Assembly: GCA_910578845.1 (NCBI GenBank)
Contig: CAJTSL010000011.1
Coordinates: forward strand, 1-64,000
DNA length: 64,000 nt
Reading direction: 5' to 3'
Origin: an uncultured Lachnospiraceae bacterium
GTDB taxonomy: Bacteria; Bacillota; Clostridia; Lachnospirales; Lachnospiraceae
Positions 43,813 through 53,322 of the stretch are shown piece by piece (the first letter of the stretch is position 1; every line of letters starts with the position of its first letter). The position numbers and the translations under genes were made by a program. The notes under the pieces were generated by a model. That model made no database searches, was not told the origin of the DNA, and saw only the letters and a list, made by a program, of their open reading frames with translations.

Positions 43813-44682
43813 TCAGGCAAATGTCTTCCCTGTTAATTCCATGAAAACTGTCTCTAGATTCGGCTCCGTAGAATGGATTGTCTCTATCATTCCTTCTTCT
43901 AGATATGTCTTCACCATTTCTGCCGATTCCCTTCCATTGCCAATTTCCATGTGCCTGCCATCAAATAGACGGATCTGCAATTTATTCTGGTGATTATAAC
44001 GGCGGCATATGTCCTGCGGTTCCCCATATTCTACGATACTCCCCTCATGCAAGAGCGCTATGTGCCGACATAATTTCTCCGCTTCCGCCATGTTATGTGT
44101 CGTCAGAAAAACCGTTGTCCCCTTTGCCTGTTCTTCCAAAATCAGTTCATGGATTTGTTGCGTGGTAGACGGGTCAAGTCCGCTTGTCGGCTCATCAAGG
44201 AATAGAATCGCTGGTTCGTTCAATACTGCTCTTGCAAGCGCAAGCCTCCCCCGCATCCCCTTAGACAGATCCTTAGCCTGACATTTCTTCGCATCCGATA
44301 ACCCTACCTTTTCTAATACTTCCAGAATCCGCTTCTCCTTTATATCATAGATTTTGGCAAATAGTTTCAGATTATCATAACATGACATGCGCCCGTATAG
44401 CCCAAACTGATCCATCATCATCCCCATGCGGCGGTACATGGCGCCATGCAAATCTGTTGCGCATTTCCCATCCGTCATAGCGCTCCCCGCCGTAGGCCGT
44501 ATCTGTCCGGTCACAATCTTGATCATTGTCGTCTTGCCTGCTCCCGAAGGGCCAAGCAAACCAAAAATCTCTCCAGCAGTTATTTTCAAAGAAACACCCT
44601 TTAACACTTCCTTGTCGCCGAATCGCTGCCTGACGTCTTTAAGCTCTACCATATTCTTATTCCGATCCACATTCTCACGCAT
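43813..44682 (-). CDS. ABC transporter ATPase
   Basis: 289 residues: Walker A GPSGAGKTT, Q-loop (MMMDQFGL), signature LSKGMRGRLALARA (LSKGM variant common in drug/antibiotic ABC-2 pumps), Walker B LFLDEPTSGLD, switch TTHNMAEAE. C-terminal ~70 residues form the extra domain usual in drug ABC-2 ATPases. Pairs with the permease at 43036. Confidence 0.88.
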   Translation of the reverse strand: MRENVDRNKNMVELKDVRQRFGDKEVLKGVSLKITAGEIFGLLGPSGAGKTTMIKIVTGQIRPTAGSAMTDGKCATDLHGAMYRRMGMMMDQFGLYGRMSCYDNLKLFAKIYDIKEKRILEVLEKVGLSDAKKCQAKDLSKGMRGRLALARAVLNEPAILFLDEPTSGLDPSTTQQIHELILEEQAKGTTVFLTTHNMAEAEKLCRHIALLHEGSIVEYGEPQDICRRYNHQNKLQIRLFDGRHMEIGNGRESAEMVKTYLEEGMIETIHSTEPNLETVFMELTGKTFA

Positions 44683-44687
44683 ATTCT

Positions 44688-45158
44688 CTATTCCCCTCTC
44701 TTTAATCGTTCTAGCGCTTCTTTCATCCTTTTATTCTCCATGCGCTCCCTGACCGTTGTAACCGCTACGCTGCATACAAAGCAGATCGCAAAGGAGATGA
44801 AAAACGTTACCCACGGCAGCCATTCGTCAACTGGGAACCATCCGCATGTTAAGATGAAGAGAAAGATGACCGCCACCTCCGATAATACCATGCACAGAGC
44901 GCGGTATGGTACCGACATTTTTTTAATAAATGTCTCTGTGAAGAAAACAAACCGCAGACTGACCGTGAAGACAGCCGCCAGGAAAAATTGCATTATCGTA
45001 GCTGTCGGAATCCCTGTATGCCCAAGGGCAAACATGGTAGAATAACCTTGTGCTTCATCTCCAAAAAGTAAACAGAAGATATTGATGATCCCAATCGTGA
45101 TGCCAAAAATCATAAAAACCTGACCGATATAGTCAAAAATTGTTTTTCTTTCTTCCAT
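44688..45158 (-). CDS. DUF3021 family membrane protein
   Basis: 156 residues, four hydrophobic helices (about 10-30, 45-70, 80-105, 112-135) and a charged C-terminus (MENKRMKEALERLKRGE). Its place directly downstream of a LytTR regulator is the known DUF3021 arrangement, in which the membrane protein probably controls the DNA-binding protein. The ATPase gene follows within 6 bp. Confidence 0.82.
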   Translation of the reverse strand: MEERKTIFDYIGQVFMIFGITIGIINIFCLLFGDEAQGYSTMFALGHTGIPTATIMQFFLAAVFTVSLRFVFFTETFIKKMSVPYRALCMVLSEVAVIFLFILTCGWFPVDEWLPWVTFFISFAICFVCSVAVTTVRERMENKRMKEALERLKRGE

Positions 45159-45159
45159 T

Positions 45160-45642
45160 TTACATCCACTCCCCTTTCTCCAACGGCCGGCTCTTCTTCT
45201 CGTGCTTTAGTCCCAGCCTCTTTTTGAGTTCTTCCGCATATTGCCTTGATACGATAATCTGCTCTCCATTCTCCATCGTTATCCGAATCCTTCTGTTTAA
45301 GTCAGCCTTTAAGGATTTGATATATTGCAGCCGTACCAGGCATGATTTGCTTGCCCGGAAAAAGCCACAGCTTTCTAACTGCTCTTCCAATTCATATAAT
45401 TTAAAATCCGATTCATATACTTCCCGCTCTGTATAAATGAAGGTCTTCCGATCAACCGATTCGATATAGACTACCTCGGCAATATCTAAGAAATAAATCT
45501 CATCTTTTTGCGTTACCGTAAGCTGCTTCTCCAAAATCCGCAGCATGGCAAGCATTTTCTCTATTTCTGGCGTTAGCTGCCTGCACGATATGATGATATG
45601 CGTATCTGTTCTATTCTCATCTACGTTAATTTCTATCTTCAA
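45160..45642 (-). CDS. LytTR-domain DNA-binding regulator
   Basis: 160 residues. The C-terminal ~100 residues are a LytTR domain: IYFLDIAEVVYIESVDRKTFIYT, LEEQLESCGFFRASKSCLVRLQYIKSLK and LNRRIRITMENGEQIIVSRQYAEELKKRL. The short N-terminus (1-55) lacks a receiver, so input probably comes from the DUF3021 protein encoded 1 bp downstream. It is the likely autoregulator of its operon. Confidence 0.88.
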   Translation of the reverse strand: MKIEINVDENRTDTHIIISCRQLTPEIEKMLAMLRILEKQLTVTQKDEIYFLDIAEVVYIESVDRKTFIYTEREVYESDFKLYELEEQLESCGFFRASKSCLVRLQYIKSLKADLNRRIRITMENGEQIIVSRQYAEELKKRLGLKHEKKSRPLEKGEWM

Positions 45643-45741
45643 TCCGCCACCCCTTTCTTCTCAGAAGATACCATACACGCTTACGCCTTGCAAGTAGCAG
45701 CTACGCAAGCTGCCAGATTCGCAACATGAAATGGCATGCGC

Positions 45742-45781
45742 AAAAAGGCAGCATTTTGCTATTGCCTTGCAAAATGCTGCC
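45742..45781 (-). terminator. Terminator of the MerR/TipAS gene
   Basis: GGCAGCATTTTG pairs perfectly with CAAAATGCTGCC and is followed by TTTTT on the minus strand, about 45 bp after the stop codon. Confidence 0.9.
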
Positions 45782-45824
45782 CATTCCTTCAGCTATTAAC
45801 ACTGTCCTATCCTGATCCGCGCTC

Positions 45825-46568
45825 CTAACATCCCAGCCGTTTACAATACTCACTTACTGCCTTGCCCGCAAACGCCGCACATCCTTCGCCGCCTACCTTG
45901 TCGATGTTCTCGCTCATGCTGCCGCCACCGCTATACATATTTCCTAGCGATTGCAGGATTTCCGGTGTACAGTGATAGAAATGTTCGGTAATATAACCGC
46001 GCAGTTTCTCAACCTGCTGTTGTACCTTTGCATCTGTCGGCTCTAAGGCTTTCATTTCGCCAAATTCTCCAAACAGCTTCATGAATTCCACAGAGATTTC
46101 CTGCTGTTGCTCAGTCGTACGGTTCTTATTCTTCTCCTCAAATTCTTTATAAGCTTCCGTATCGCCCCAGGACGCTTTCGCCTGCCTGGCATACTCGTCA
46201 ATTTTTTTCGTATCAAATGCTTTAAAATCCATTAGTGGTTTCACTCCTATCATGCTTATTCCACGGGCAAGATCGATCAGATTCTCAATATGCTCCTTTT
46301 TCAGCTCCAACAACGTTATCTGCTGCTCCAATGCCTTGCTACGGTCAAACTGCGGACTGTCAAGGATCATTTTGATTTCTTTCAGGGGAAATTCTAGCTC
46401 TTTGAACAGTAAAATGCTCTGCAACCGCTCTAATGCCATATCGTCATACAGCCTATACCCCGATTCCGATATCTGCGTAGGACACAGCAGGCCTATCGTA
46501 TCATAGTAATGAAGAGTGCGTATACTCACCCCCGTCAGCTTGCTTACTTCTTTCACTGTGATCATCAT
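45825..46568 (-). CDS. MerR-family regulator with TipAS antibiotic-recognition domain
   Basis: 247 residues from ATG at 46568 (GGGAG 6 bases upstream). N-terminal MerR winged helix (ITVKEVSKLTGVSIRTLHYYDTIGLL, CPTQISESGYRLYDD), dimerisation coil to ~110, then a TipAS domain (about 125-247) with the WGDTEAYKEFEEKN segment, HFYHCTPEILQSLGNMY and GAAxFAxxAVxxYC ending. TipA proteins bind thiopeptides and other peptides and activate resistance genes. TipA's reactive Cys is mirrored by the Cys near the end here, but I cannot confirm its role. No obvious target gene overlaps; the nearest transporter is the MATE at 46722. Confidence 0.88.
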   Translation of the reverse strand: MMITVKEVSKLTGVSIRTLHYYDTIGLLCPTQISESGYRLYDDMALERLQSILLFKELEFPLKEIKMILDSPQFDRSKALEQQITLLELKKEHIENLIDLARGISMIGVKPLMDFKAFDTKKIDEYARQAKASWGDTEAYKEFEEKNKNRTTEQQQEISVEFMKLFGEFGEMKALEPTDAKVQQQVEKLRGYITEHFYHCTPEILQSLGNMYSGGGSMSENIDKVGGEGCAAFAGKAVSEYCKRLGC

Positions 46569-46721
46569 TCCCATCTCCCTTTCCTGTGTTAATCTTATCA
46601 TAAGGCATGACGCAACGTCAGAGTCAAGAAGAAAATTTATGATCGGTCTAGCAAAGAATGGCTTTGGAGCTTGGGGACTTTTGGCCTTGGAGGTTCATGA
46701 CATGAAATAACCGTTTCACAA

Positions 46722-48074
46722 TTACTTAATCGATATCCCATGAGAAAGGTGGAACACCTCTCCTTTTCGCCACAGGCGCCTTAGCACAATCACCAGAAAA
46801 ATATCCGCACTCATCCATGCCATAATCTCGCCCCAGAAAATGCCCGCATCTCCTACGATCCCCGTAACGACAAACGCGCACAAGACCCGCATCAGCACTT
46901 GTAAGAAGCTAGATAACATCGGCAGGAAGCCATTTCCCATCCCCTGTATACAGGCGCGCAGGATATAGAGCGCATATAATAACGGGAAGAAAATGCCCAA
47001 AATACATAGAAATTGATACCCTACCGCGATTGCGGCTCCCGATTCCACCTGGCTCTCCCTGAGGAAAAGGCCTAAAATTGGCTTCCCGCACGCAAACATG
47101 ATAACAGACATCACGGCTGCCGTTGTTACTCCGATTTGCAGTGCGGCGACGATGCCTGCCCGGATCCGCTCCTGCTTCCCGGCGCCAATGTTCTGCGCCG
47201 TATAGGTAGAAATGCCATATCCATATGAGGACGCCGCAATCTCTAACAATCCGTATAGCTTATTAGCTGCCGTATAACCGGCAAGGAACAACACGCCAAA
47301 CCCATTTGCTACCGACTGCACAGCCAAACCGCCAATCGCCGTAATCACGCTCTGGAATCCCATGGGAACGCTAATCCGTATCTGTTCCGTAAACATTCCC
47401 CACTTCCACGTACGGTTTCCCCGCTCCACTTTCGCATAGCCAATCCGCCTAAGCGCGATCAAGCAATATACGCCGGCGCAGACTTGGGAAAGCAGTGTGC
47501 CGTATGCCGCACCTCTGATCCCCATATCAAACGCCAGGACAAAGAACATATCAAGCACAATATTGCAAAAAGAAGCAAGAACAACGGCACACAGAGGCGC
47601 CTTGCTGTTCCCGAACGCGCGCAGGATTGCCGCTGCCATATTATAAGCAAATGCTACCGGGACGCCAAGATACAATAATCGTAAATAAAGATAGGACATC
47701 GCAAACAGCTCATCCGGCGTTCTCAACAATCGTAAAAGCGGGCTAAGAAGCAGTTGTCCGGCAACGGAAAACACGAATGCCGCTCCCATAGACACCAAAA
47801 CAGCATGGAAAATAGCTTGCTGTTCCATTTCCTGATTCCCTTCCCCGAAATATTGCGCGACTGGGATCGACAACCCTTGTGTCATCCCCTGTATGAAGCC
47901 AAACATTAGAAAACAAAGCCATTCCGTCGCGCCAAGCGCCGCAAGCGCATGCATGCCCAGTTTCTGTCCTACAATAATAGTATCTACAAATGTATAAAGC
48001 TGTTGGCATAAATTACCCAGAACAAGCGGCATAGAAAAACGAAGCAGCAGCCGGTACGGATTCCCACTTGTCAT
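46722..48074 (-). CDS. MATE-family efflux transporter (second copy)
   Basis: 450 residues from the ATG at 48074 with GGAGG upstream. Twelve helices, with the MATE start (GNPYRLLLRFSMPLVLGN, then LYTFVDTIIVGQKLG) and YTAQNIGAG in the second half. The stop codon lies in a segment (46713-46731) that resembles a degraded end of the B-type repeats. It is just downstream of the ROK gene on the same strand (48 bp gap), so the two may be co-transcribed. Confidence 0.85.
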   Translation of the reverse strand: MTSGNPYRLLLRFSMPLVLGNLCQQLYTFVDTIIVGQKLGMHALAALGATEWLCFLMFGFIQGMTQGLSIPVAQYFGEGNQEMEQQAIFHAVLVSMGAAFVFSVAGQLLLSPLLRLLRTPDELFAMSYLYLRLLYLGVPVAFAYNMAAAILRAFGNSKAPLCAVVLASFCNIVLDMFFVLAFDMGIRGAAYGTLLSQVCAGVYCLIALRRIGYAKVERGNRTWKWGMFTEQIRISVPMGFQSVITAIGGLAVQSVANGFGVLFLAGYTAANKLYGLLEIAASSYGYGISTYTAQNIGAGKQERIRAGIVAALQIGVTTAAVMSVIMFACGKPILGLFLRESQVESGAAIAVGYQFLCILGIFFPLLYALYILRACIQGMGNGFLPMLSSFLQVLMRVLCAFVVTGIVGDAGIFWGEIMAWMSADIFLVIVLRRLWRKGEVFHLSHGISIK

Positions 48075-48121
48075 ACAGATCACCTCCATTTTCCTTTTCT
48101 GTTCATTGATACCATTCCTTA

Positions 48122-49132
48122 TCATTGAAACAATAGCTGCTCTCCCGCCGTAACCAATCCGTGCAGATAGTCCCTTTTATAATCCCTGTCAAAGATAAAC
48201 TGCGGCTGTGCATAAGCAGGCAGATACTTTCTACAGCAATGCGACACTTCTTCTGCCAACCCTTCCTGCTCCCACTCCAAATAGCAGATCACCTGGCTTG
48301 GATTTAATACCGTACACACACAGGCAATCATTTTCCCCAGACATTCCCCGGCGGGTGCCTCCCGGAATCCGCCCATTGCCACATCTTGTATATTTTTCTC
48401 TCCACATAAGGGCATAAACCCGACTTCCCCCTGGAACCCGCTAAACCCATACAGCGGCTTACCGTTCACTACCGCTCCGAGCCCCGGCCCCGTATCAGCC
48501 AGATGAATACAGACTGTCGTCTCTTGGGGGAAGGCTCCACCGGCTAGCCGTGTTTTGCCCGCTGCAATCCCCATCGCGACCAGATTCATATTATTGCTGA
48601 CACTGACCGGTATTTTCGCTATTTCAGCTAAGGCGCTTTCCACATCCCTTCCATTCATATCCGTATAACCATCCATACGGCACACTTTACCGCCGTATAT
48701 GCTTCCCGGCAGCCCGACCGCTATTGCCCCGATTCTATCATCCGCCGCTACCATATCCGTCACACATTCCTGTATAAGAGAAAACGGGGACTGTCCCTTT
48801 TCACCCTCTTTCACATGAGACGATTTTACCGTCCCTAATGCATCACATATCCAATAGGAAATAGACTGCCCCTGCAAATATAATAGCAACATATGTACAA
48901 AGTCCTCGTGGATCTTATAGATATCCGCCTTTCTTCCCCCAAAGCTTTCCTCTTGTATGCCAATCCTGACCAACATTTTCCTCGCTACAAGTTCCTCCAC
49001 GATTTTCCCTACGGTTGGGAAACTCAGCTTTGTCAAGCGTGCGATCTCCTGCTTAGTATGTACATTTCCGTCCCGCATACAGCCGATAATACTTTGCTCA
49101 TTGATTTTCTTCACTAAACTAGTATAAGCCAT
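48122..49132 (-). CDS. ROK-family transcriptional regulator (NagC/XylR type)
   Basis: 336 residues from the ATG at 49132 (AGGAG 11 bases upstream; a longer frame runs into AT-rich promoter DNA). N-terminal winged helix (TKQEIARLTKLSFPTVGKIVEELVARKMLV), then an ASKHA sugar-kinase-like domain with VGLPGSIYGGKV, CIHLADTGPGLGAVVNG and GFSGFQGEVGFMPL. The Zn-binding cysteine cluster of classical ROK proteins (GHxxxxxxGxxCxCGxxGC) is missing; a GGFREAP stretch occupies the place. Ligand unknown. Adjacent to the xylan locus but separated by a terminator. Confidence 0.78.
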   Translation of the reverse strand: MAYTSLVKKINEQSIIGCMRDGNVHTKQEIARLTKLSFPTVGKIVEELVARKMLVRIGIQEESFGGRKADIYKIHEDFVHMLLLYLQGQSISYWICDALGTVKSSHVKEGEKGQSPFSLIQECVTDMVAADDRIGAIAVGLPGSIYGGKVCRMDGYTDMNGRDVESALAEIAKIPVSVSNNMNLVAMGIAAGKTRLAGGAFPQETTVCIHLADTGPGLGAVVNGKPLYGFSGFQGEVGFMPLCGEKNIQDVAMGGFREAPAGECLGKMIACVCTVLNPSQVICYLEWEQEGLAEEVSHCCRKYLPAYAQPQFIFDRDYKRDYLHGLVTAGEQLLFQ

Positions 49133-49222
49133 TCTGGTTTCCGTCTCCTTTACACGATTATCCTTAGAATTTAAATTATATATAAAATTATATTTTAAAA
49201 CTATTTTAATAATAGTAATTGA

Positions 49223-49251
49223 ATTGTATAATACAAACATTATTTTGTCAA
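49223..49251 (-). promoter_or_regulatory. Promoter of the ROK regulator gene
   Basis: TTGACA (49246-49251) and TACAAT (49223-49228) with a 17-bp spacer, about 90 bp before the start codon in an AT-rich leader. Confidence 0.65.
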
Positions 49252-49360
49252 GCATTCAACATAAGGCATATAATCGAGCAGGGGAACGGCCTTCTCCACT
49301 ACTCGCCGCGCGCTCCGTGCGCCGCCTTGCGGCTTAGTTCCTCTGCACGGGTCTGCGCAT

Positions 49361-49391
49361 AAAAAAGACGCTTCCCATACGGGAAACGCCT
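49361..49391 (-). terminator. Terminator of the sugar ABC transporter operon
   Basis: AGGCGTTTCCC/GGGAAGCGTCT with a 4-base loop and TTTTTT follows the solute-binding protein gene by about 30 bp. Confidence 0.9.
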
Positions 49392-49422
49392 TTCTCCATT
49401 TCTTTATAAAATGATTTCTAAA

Positions 49423-51180
49423 TTATTCCGGAAGAGATGTTGCATCACCAAAGGTAGCTTTCCATTTCTCTGTACGCTCATCAATGATTGCCTGACCGCC
49501 GGAGCTTAAGTAATCAGCTATACCATCGTCCCAAACTTTATCAAAGTTCTCAACCGGTGCAGCAACTGCTGTATCATAAATAACATCTCTCTTACTTGCA
49601 AGTGTCGGGCCCTGGCCTTCTTCAGCCGCAATTGCGCCAACATTTACATTCTTAGCCGGTCTTGTATCTGTATTGCAGACTTTATGAGCTGTCTCTACTA
49701 ATGCCGGGTCAATGCCACTATAAGAATGAGCCATTGATTTTAATGTCAATTCTTCATCTACTAAGTGAAGACCATTACATGTAATCGTATAGTCTAAGTT
49801 GAATCCGGAGTTCTGGATATCATCGCCTGTTGCTGCGATAATTTCTACTGCGCCGTCTTCTAATTTGTTATGGGTAACACCCTCGTCACCAATCTGTAAA
49901 TATTCGATTACTTCCGGTGAGCTGATGAAATCCAGGTACATCATAGATGCCAGAGGCTCATCATTTGTCGTCGGGAAGAAGATCTTACGGTCACCTGCGG
50001 AGCTGGTGATGAATTTGTTATGTCCGCCCTTGATATCTTCGAAGCAGTCAACTACAACGAATTTTGCATCCGGTCCTACCATTCTCTCAAGGTTCGTCTG
50101 AATGCTGTTCTCACCGTCTCTGTAAGGGTAATCCCAGTTATGCATGAAGCATCCTACATAACCTGCTTTGATCATATCGTCTTCTGTGCTGTCACCGCTG
50201 CTGTATAATGCGAAGTCATCCCAGAGAAGGCCTTCGTTATACCACTGGTTCAACAGACGGATTGCTTCTTTTGTACCAGGCTGTGTTAACGCTCTATCAT
50301 CAAAACCGTTGATATAGTACTCATAATCAGAAATATCCGGGTCAATGAAAGATTCGATCAACAACGCTGCTCTCCAGCCTACATCAAAGCTTACGGAATA
50401 AGGAATCATCTTATCCGCATCAGCGCCAAGCAGTGTATCTGCGTTATCTCTGAAAGCAACCAGCATATCATAGAATTCCTGACGTGTCGTAGGCTCTTTT
50501 AATCCGAGCTTATCCAGCCAGTCTTTACGTACGAAAGTATTGATACGGTTTGTCACCGCACGTTTTCCTTCGATTGCCCACAAGGTTCCTTCTACAGGAT
50601 CTTTGTCCCAATAAATATTGGTCTCACCGAGCCAATCCCACAGATTCGGAAGCAAATCTCTATAATCATCTACATAAGAACTTAAGTCAAGCACACCGCC
50701 CATATTCGCATAAGTCTGTACTGTAGGATAATCATATGTCAGACAGATATCCGGTGCATCGCCAGCAGCCAAAAGGTTGTTAATCTGCTCTACCTCAGTC
50801 CAACGGGGAACCGCTATAAACTCTACCTCAACATTGTGCAGTTCCATCATCTTATCCTGTATATACTTCGTATACTTATTGTTGGTAGGGTCAGAACCAT
50901 CGTCATTTCCACGGTCATATACTTCTACCGTAATCTTTCTTGTGTCTACGAATTTCCCATCCACAACTTCACCGTTTGTCGGATCTGCTGCCGCGCTATC
51001 CTCCGTAGGAGCAGTGTCGGTCGTATCCTTTGCTGCATCGGCTGACTCGTCTGTCTTCGTATCCGTTGTCTGTGTCTGTCCGGAATCCTGTGTTGTAGAG
51101 CCAGAATCATTGGAACCACATGCAGCCAGAGATATTACCATACAGCCTGCTAATAGTACTGATAATAATTTTTTCTTCAC
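49423..51180 (-). CDS. Extracellular solute-binding lipoprotein (LplA-like, CUT1 sugar transporter)
   Basis: 585 residues. Lipoprotein signal: MKKKLLSVLL followed by a hydrophobic core and LAAC (Cys 21). A long Asp/Thr/Ser-rich linker (22-75) tethers the binding protein. The mature part matches the large LplA-like family used for plant-glycan oligosaccharides. As the last gene after two permease genes it is separated by 164 bp, which includes a small hairpin and may allow extra expression of the binding protein. Inferred ligand: aldouronic acids/xylo-oligosaccharides, from the neighbouring GH67 and GH3 genes. Confidence 0.88.
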   Translation of the reverse strand: MKKKLLSVLLAGCMVISLAACGSNDSGSTTQDSGQTQTTDTKTDESADAAKDTTDTAPTEDSAAADPTNGEVVDGKFVDTRKITVEVYDRGNDDGSDPTNNKYTKYIQDKMMELHNVEVEFIAVPRWTEVEQINNLLAAGDAPDICLTYDYPTVQTYANMGGVLDLSSYVDDYRDLLPNLWDWLGETNIYWDKDPVEGTLWAIEGKRAVTNRINTFVRKDWLDKLGLKEPTTRQEFYDMLVAFRDNADTLLGADADKMIPYSVSFDVGWRAALLIESFIDPDISDYEYYINGFDDRALTQPGTKEAIRLLNQWYNEGLLWDDFALYSSGDSTEDDMIKAGYVGCFMHNWDYPYRDGENSIQTNLERMVGPDAKFVVVDCFEDIKGGHNKFITSSAGDRKIFFPTTNDEPLASMMYLDFISSPEVIEYLQIGDEGVTHNKLEDGAVEIIAATGDDIQNSGFNLDYTITCNGLHLVDEELTLKSMAHSYSGIDPALVETAHKVCNTDTRPAKNVNVGAIAAEEGQGPTLASKRDVIYDTAVAAPVENFDKVWDDGIADYLSSGGQAIIDERTEKWKATFGDATSLPE

Positions 51181-51344
51181 TCTTTTTACCTCCCTTTACT
51201 TTTAGTAATGTTAAAAAATATGAATGAACGGATTATCGCTTATGGAACCATAACCCGGTTATTCCTTTCTGTATGTTCCTTTTAGTTACCTTTACTCTAT
51301 ATTTATTGTAATATTTACATTTATTTAGATTTGCTCTTTTACAG

Positions 51345-52214
51345 TTACTCTTTCACTGCGCCCATCGTCACGCCATGGATGAAATATTTCTGTAACCATG
51401 GATAGATACATAGAATCGGTACAGTAGAGAACATAACGATTGCCGCCTTCAACGACTCTGTCAGCCCCGGCGTAGAGAACCCTTCCTGTGTCGTTACCTC
51501 TACGCTGTTGATGTTGTTCAGAATATTATACAAGAACAACTGCAACGGATAGAAAATATCCTTATTGACATACATCAACGCATCCGAATAACCGTTCCAA
51601 CGCCCTACCGCATAGAATAATGCAAGTGTCGCAAATACCGGTTTAGACAACGGCAGATAGATACTGATCAGGATCCGGAAAAAACTTGCGCCGTCAATCT
51701 CAGCCGACTCCCGGAGACTATCAGGGATGCCATAGAAAAAGCTTCGCATGATAATCATGTTATAGACGCTCATACAACTTGGGATGATCAATACAAGCGG
51801 ATTATTCAACAGGTTCAGGCTCTTCATTAACAAATAGTTCGGAATCGTTCCTGCATTGAAGAACATCGTAATCGTAATAAAAATATTGATAATAGAACGG
51901 CCCTTTAAATTTTCAAAAATCAATGGATAAGCACAAAGCGTCGTCATTGTCAGGGAGACAAATGTGCACACTACAGTCAAAAATACTGTCCAGAAAAATG
52001 CCCTGATATATTTCATATCACCTAGGACCGTACTGTATGCTTCTAAGTTCCATCCTTTCGGCCATAAATATACTTCATGTTTGATCAACGCATCCGTAGA
52101 GCTAAGTGACCTTGCCAGCAAGTTTAACATCGGCACAAGGCATACGATACTGACAAGCACACAGATAATAATAAAACACCAATCGCCTACTTTTGCGGAT
52201 TTTGATTTAATCAT
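51345..52214 (-). CDS. Sugar ABC transporter permease (LplC/CUT1 type)
   Basis: 289 residues with six membrane helices. The EAA loop (ESAEIDGASFFRILISIYLPLSKPV) that contacts the ATPase is clear. It ends GVTMGAVKE, the usual LplC end. It follows the partner permease by 23 bp. No ATPase gene is present; CUT1 systems of this type share an MsmK-like ATPase encoded elsewhere. Confidence 0.9.
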   Translation of the reverse strand: MIKSKSAKVGDWCFIIICVLVSIVCLVPMLNLLARSLSSTDALIKHEVYLWPKGWNLEAYSTVLGDMKYIRAFFWTVFLTVVCTFVSLTMTTLCAYPLIFENLKGRSIINIFITITMFFNAGTIPNYLLMKSLNLLNNPLVLIIPSCMSVYNMIIMRSFFYGIPDSLRESAEIDGASFFRILISIYLPLSKPVFATLALFYAVGRWNGYSDALMYVNKDIFYPLQLFLYNILNNINSVEVTTQEGFSTPGLTESLKAAIVMFSTVPILCIYPWLQKYFIHGVTMGAVKE

Positions 52215-52237
52215 AGTCTCTTCCTCCTATCTTTCTT

Positions 52238-53197
52238 CTACCAGATTCCGCGCTCGCCGAGCCTACGGGAAATCCAGTTCGCCAGTAACAGGAAAATAAC
52301 ACATACAATGGACTGGAAGAAGCCAACGGCAGTCGTTAACGAGAACTGCAATCCCTTGATACCATTCTTATATACGAAAGTAGAAAGCACTTCCGCAGCA
52401 TTCATGACTAAGTTGTTCTGCAATGCGAATGGCCTGTCAAAGCTGCTTCCCAGGATATTACCAAGGTTCATGACAAGAAGCACAACGATAGTCGGTTTAA
52501 TGCCTGGCAACGTGATATGCCACATTTTCTTGAAACGTCCCGCGCCATCAACCGATGCCGCTTCGTAAAGCTCTGAATTAATCCCTGCAATGGCTGCCAG
52601 ATAGACAATGGAATTCCAGCCGAAGCTCTGCCAGATTCCTAAGAATATGTATGTGCCAACCCAATGTGCCGGCTCATTCAGGAAAGGAACGGATTCAAAT
52701 CCTAAGTTTGTCAGAATCATATTCAAAAAGCCGGTGCTGGGCGCAAAAATCTGTAATGCAAGACCATAAATGATGACCCATGAAAGGAAGTGGGGCATAT
52801 AAGCGATGGTCTGTACGACACGCTTAAACTTCTTAAATACCAGTTCGTTCAAAATCAATGCAAATATGATAGGAGCCGGGAAGCCAACGACCAAATCCAA
52901 TAGATTCAGCACCAATGTATTCCTGAGCGCATTAATAAAGTCCTTATTGTTAAATGCCTTAATGAAAAATTCAAATCCGTTGTTTGCCGCCCAGGGCATT
53001 TCCCATACGCTTTGTACGATACTATACTTCTTAAAAGCAATCTGGATATAGACCATCGGCACGTATTTGAATATGAACAGATACAGAAGCGGCAACGCAA
53101 GCAGCGCATATAACTGCCAATATCGCTTCATGTAAACCCCAAAGCTCTGCTTTTTCTGTGGCGCCGGAGCCTTATTCGTAGATTTTTTCATCCTCAC
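52238..53197 (-). CDS. Sugar ABC transporter permease (LplB/CUT1 type)
   Basis: 319 residues, six helices after a basic cytoplasmic start (MRMKKSTNKAPAPQKKQSFG). EAA loop: EAASVDGAGRFKKMWHITLPGIKPT. First gene of the transporter operon, ribosome site GGAGGTGTGAGG. With the LplC-type partner it forms the membrane channel for the lipoprotein encoded at 49423. Confidence 0.9.
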   Translation of the reverse strand: MRMKKSTNKAPAPQKKQSFGVYMKRYWQLYALLALPLLYLFIFKYVPMVYIQIAFKKYSIVQSVWEMPWAANNGFEFFIKAFNNKDFINALRNTLVLNLLDLVVGFPAPIIFALILNELVFKKFKRVVQTIAYMPHFLSWVIIYGLALQIFAPSTGFLNMILTNLGFESVPFLNEPAHWVGTYIFLGIWQSFGWNSIVYLAAIAGINSELYEAASVDGAGRFKKMWHITLPGIKPTIVVLLVMNLGNILGSSFDRPFALQNNLVMNAAEVLSTFVYKNGIKGLQFSLTTAVGFFQSIVCVIFLLLANWISRRLGERGIW

Positions 53198-53322
53198 ACC
53201 TCCATAAGATTAAATTAAAATACCTTCTATTATTATAAAATTACAAGGTAAACTTTTCTTGTCAGATATTGCTATTGCCAATTCATATTTTGCTTATTTC
53301 TTTGTGCATATTTATAGGCAAA

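Noticed and set aside
51181..51344. Possible riboswitch between the permease and lipoprotein genes
   Set aside because: Only a short imperfect hairpin (GGAATAACC/GGTTATGGTTCC); no known riboswitch core.
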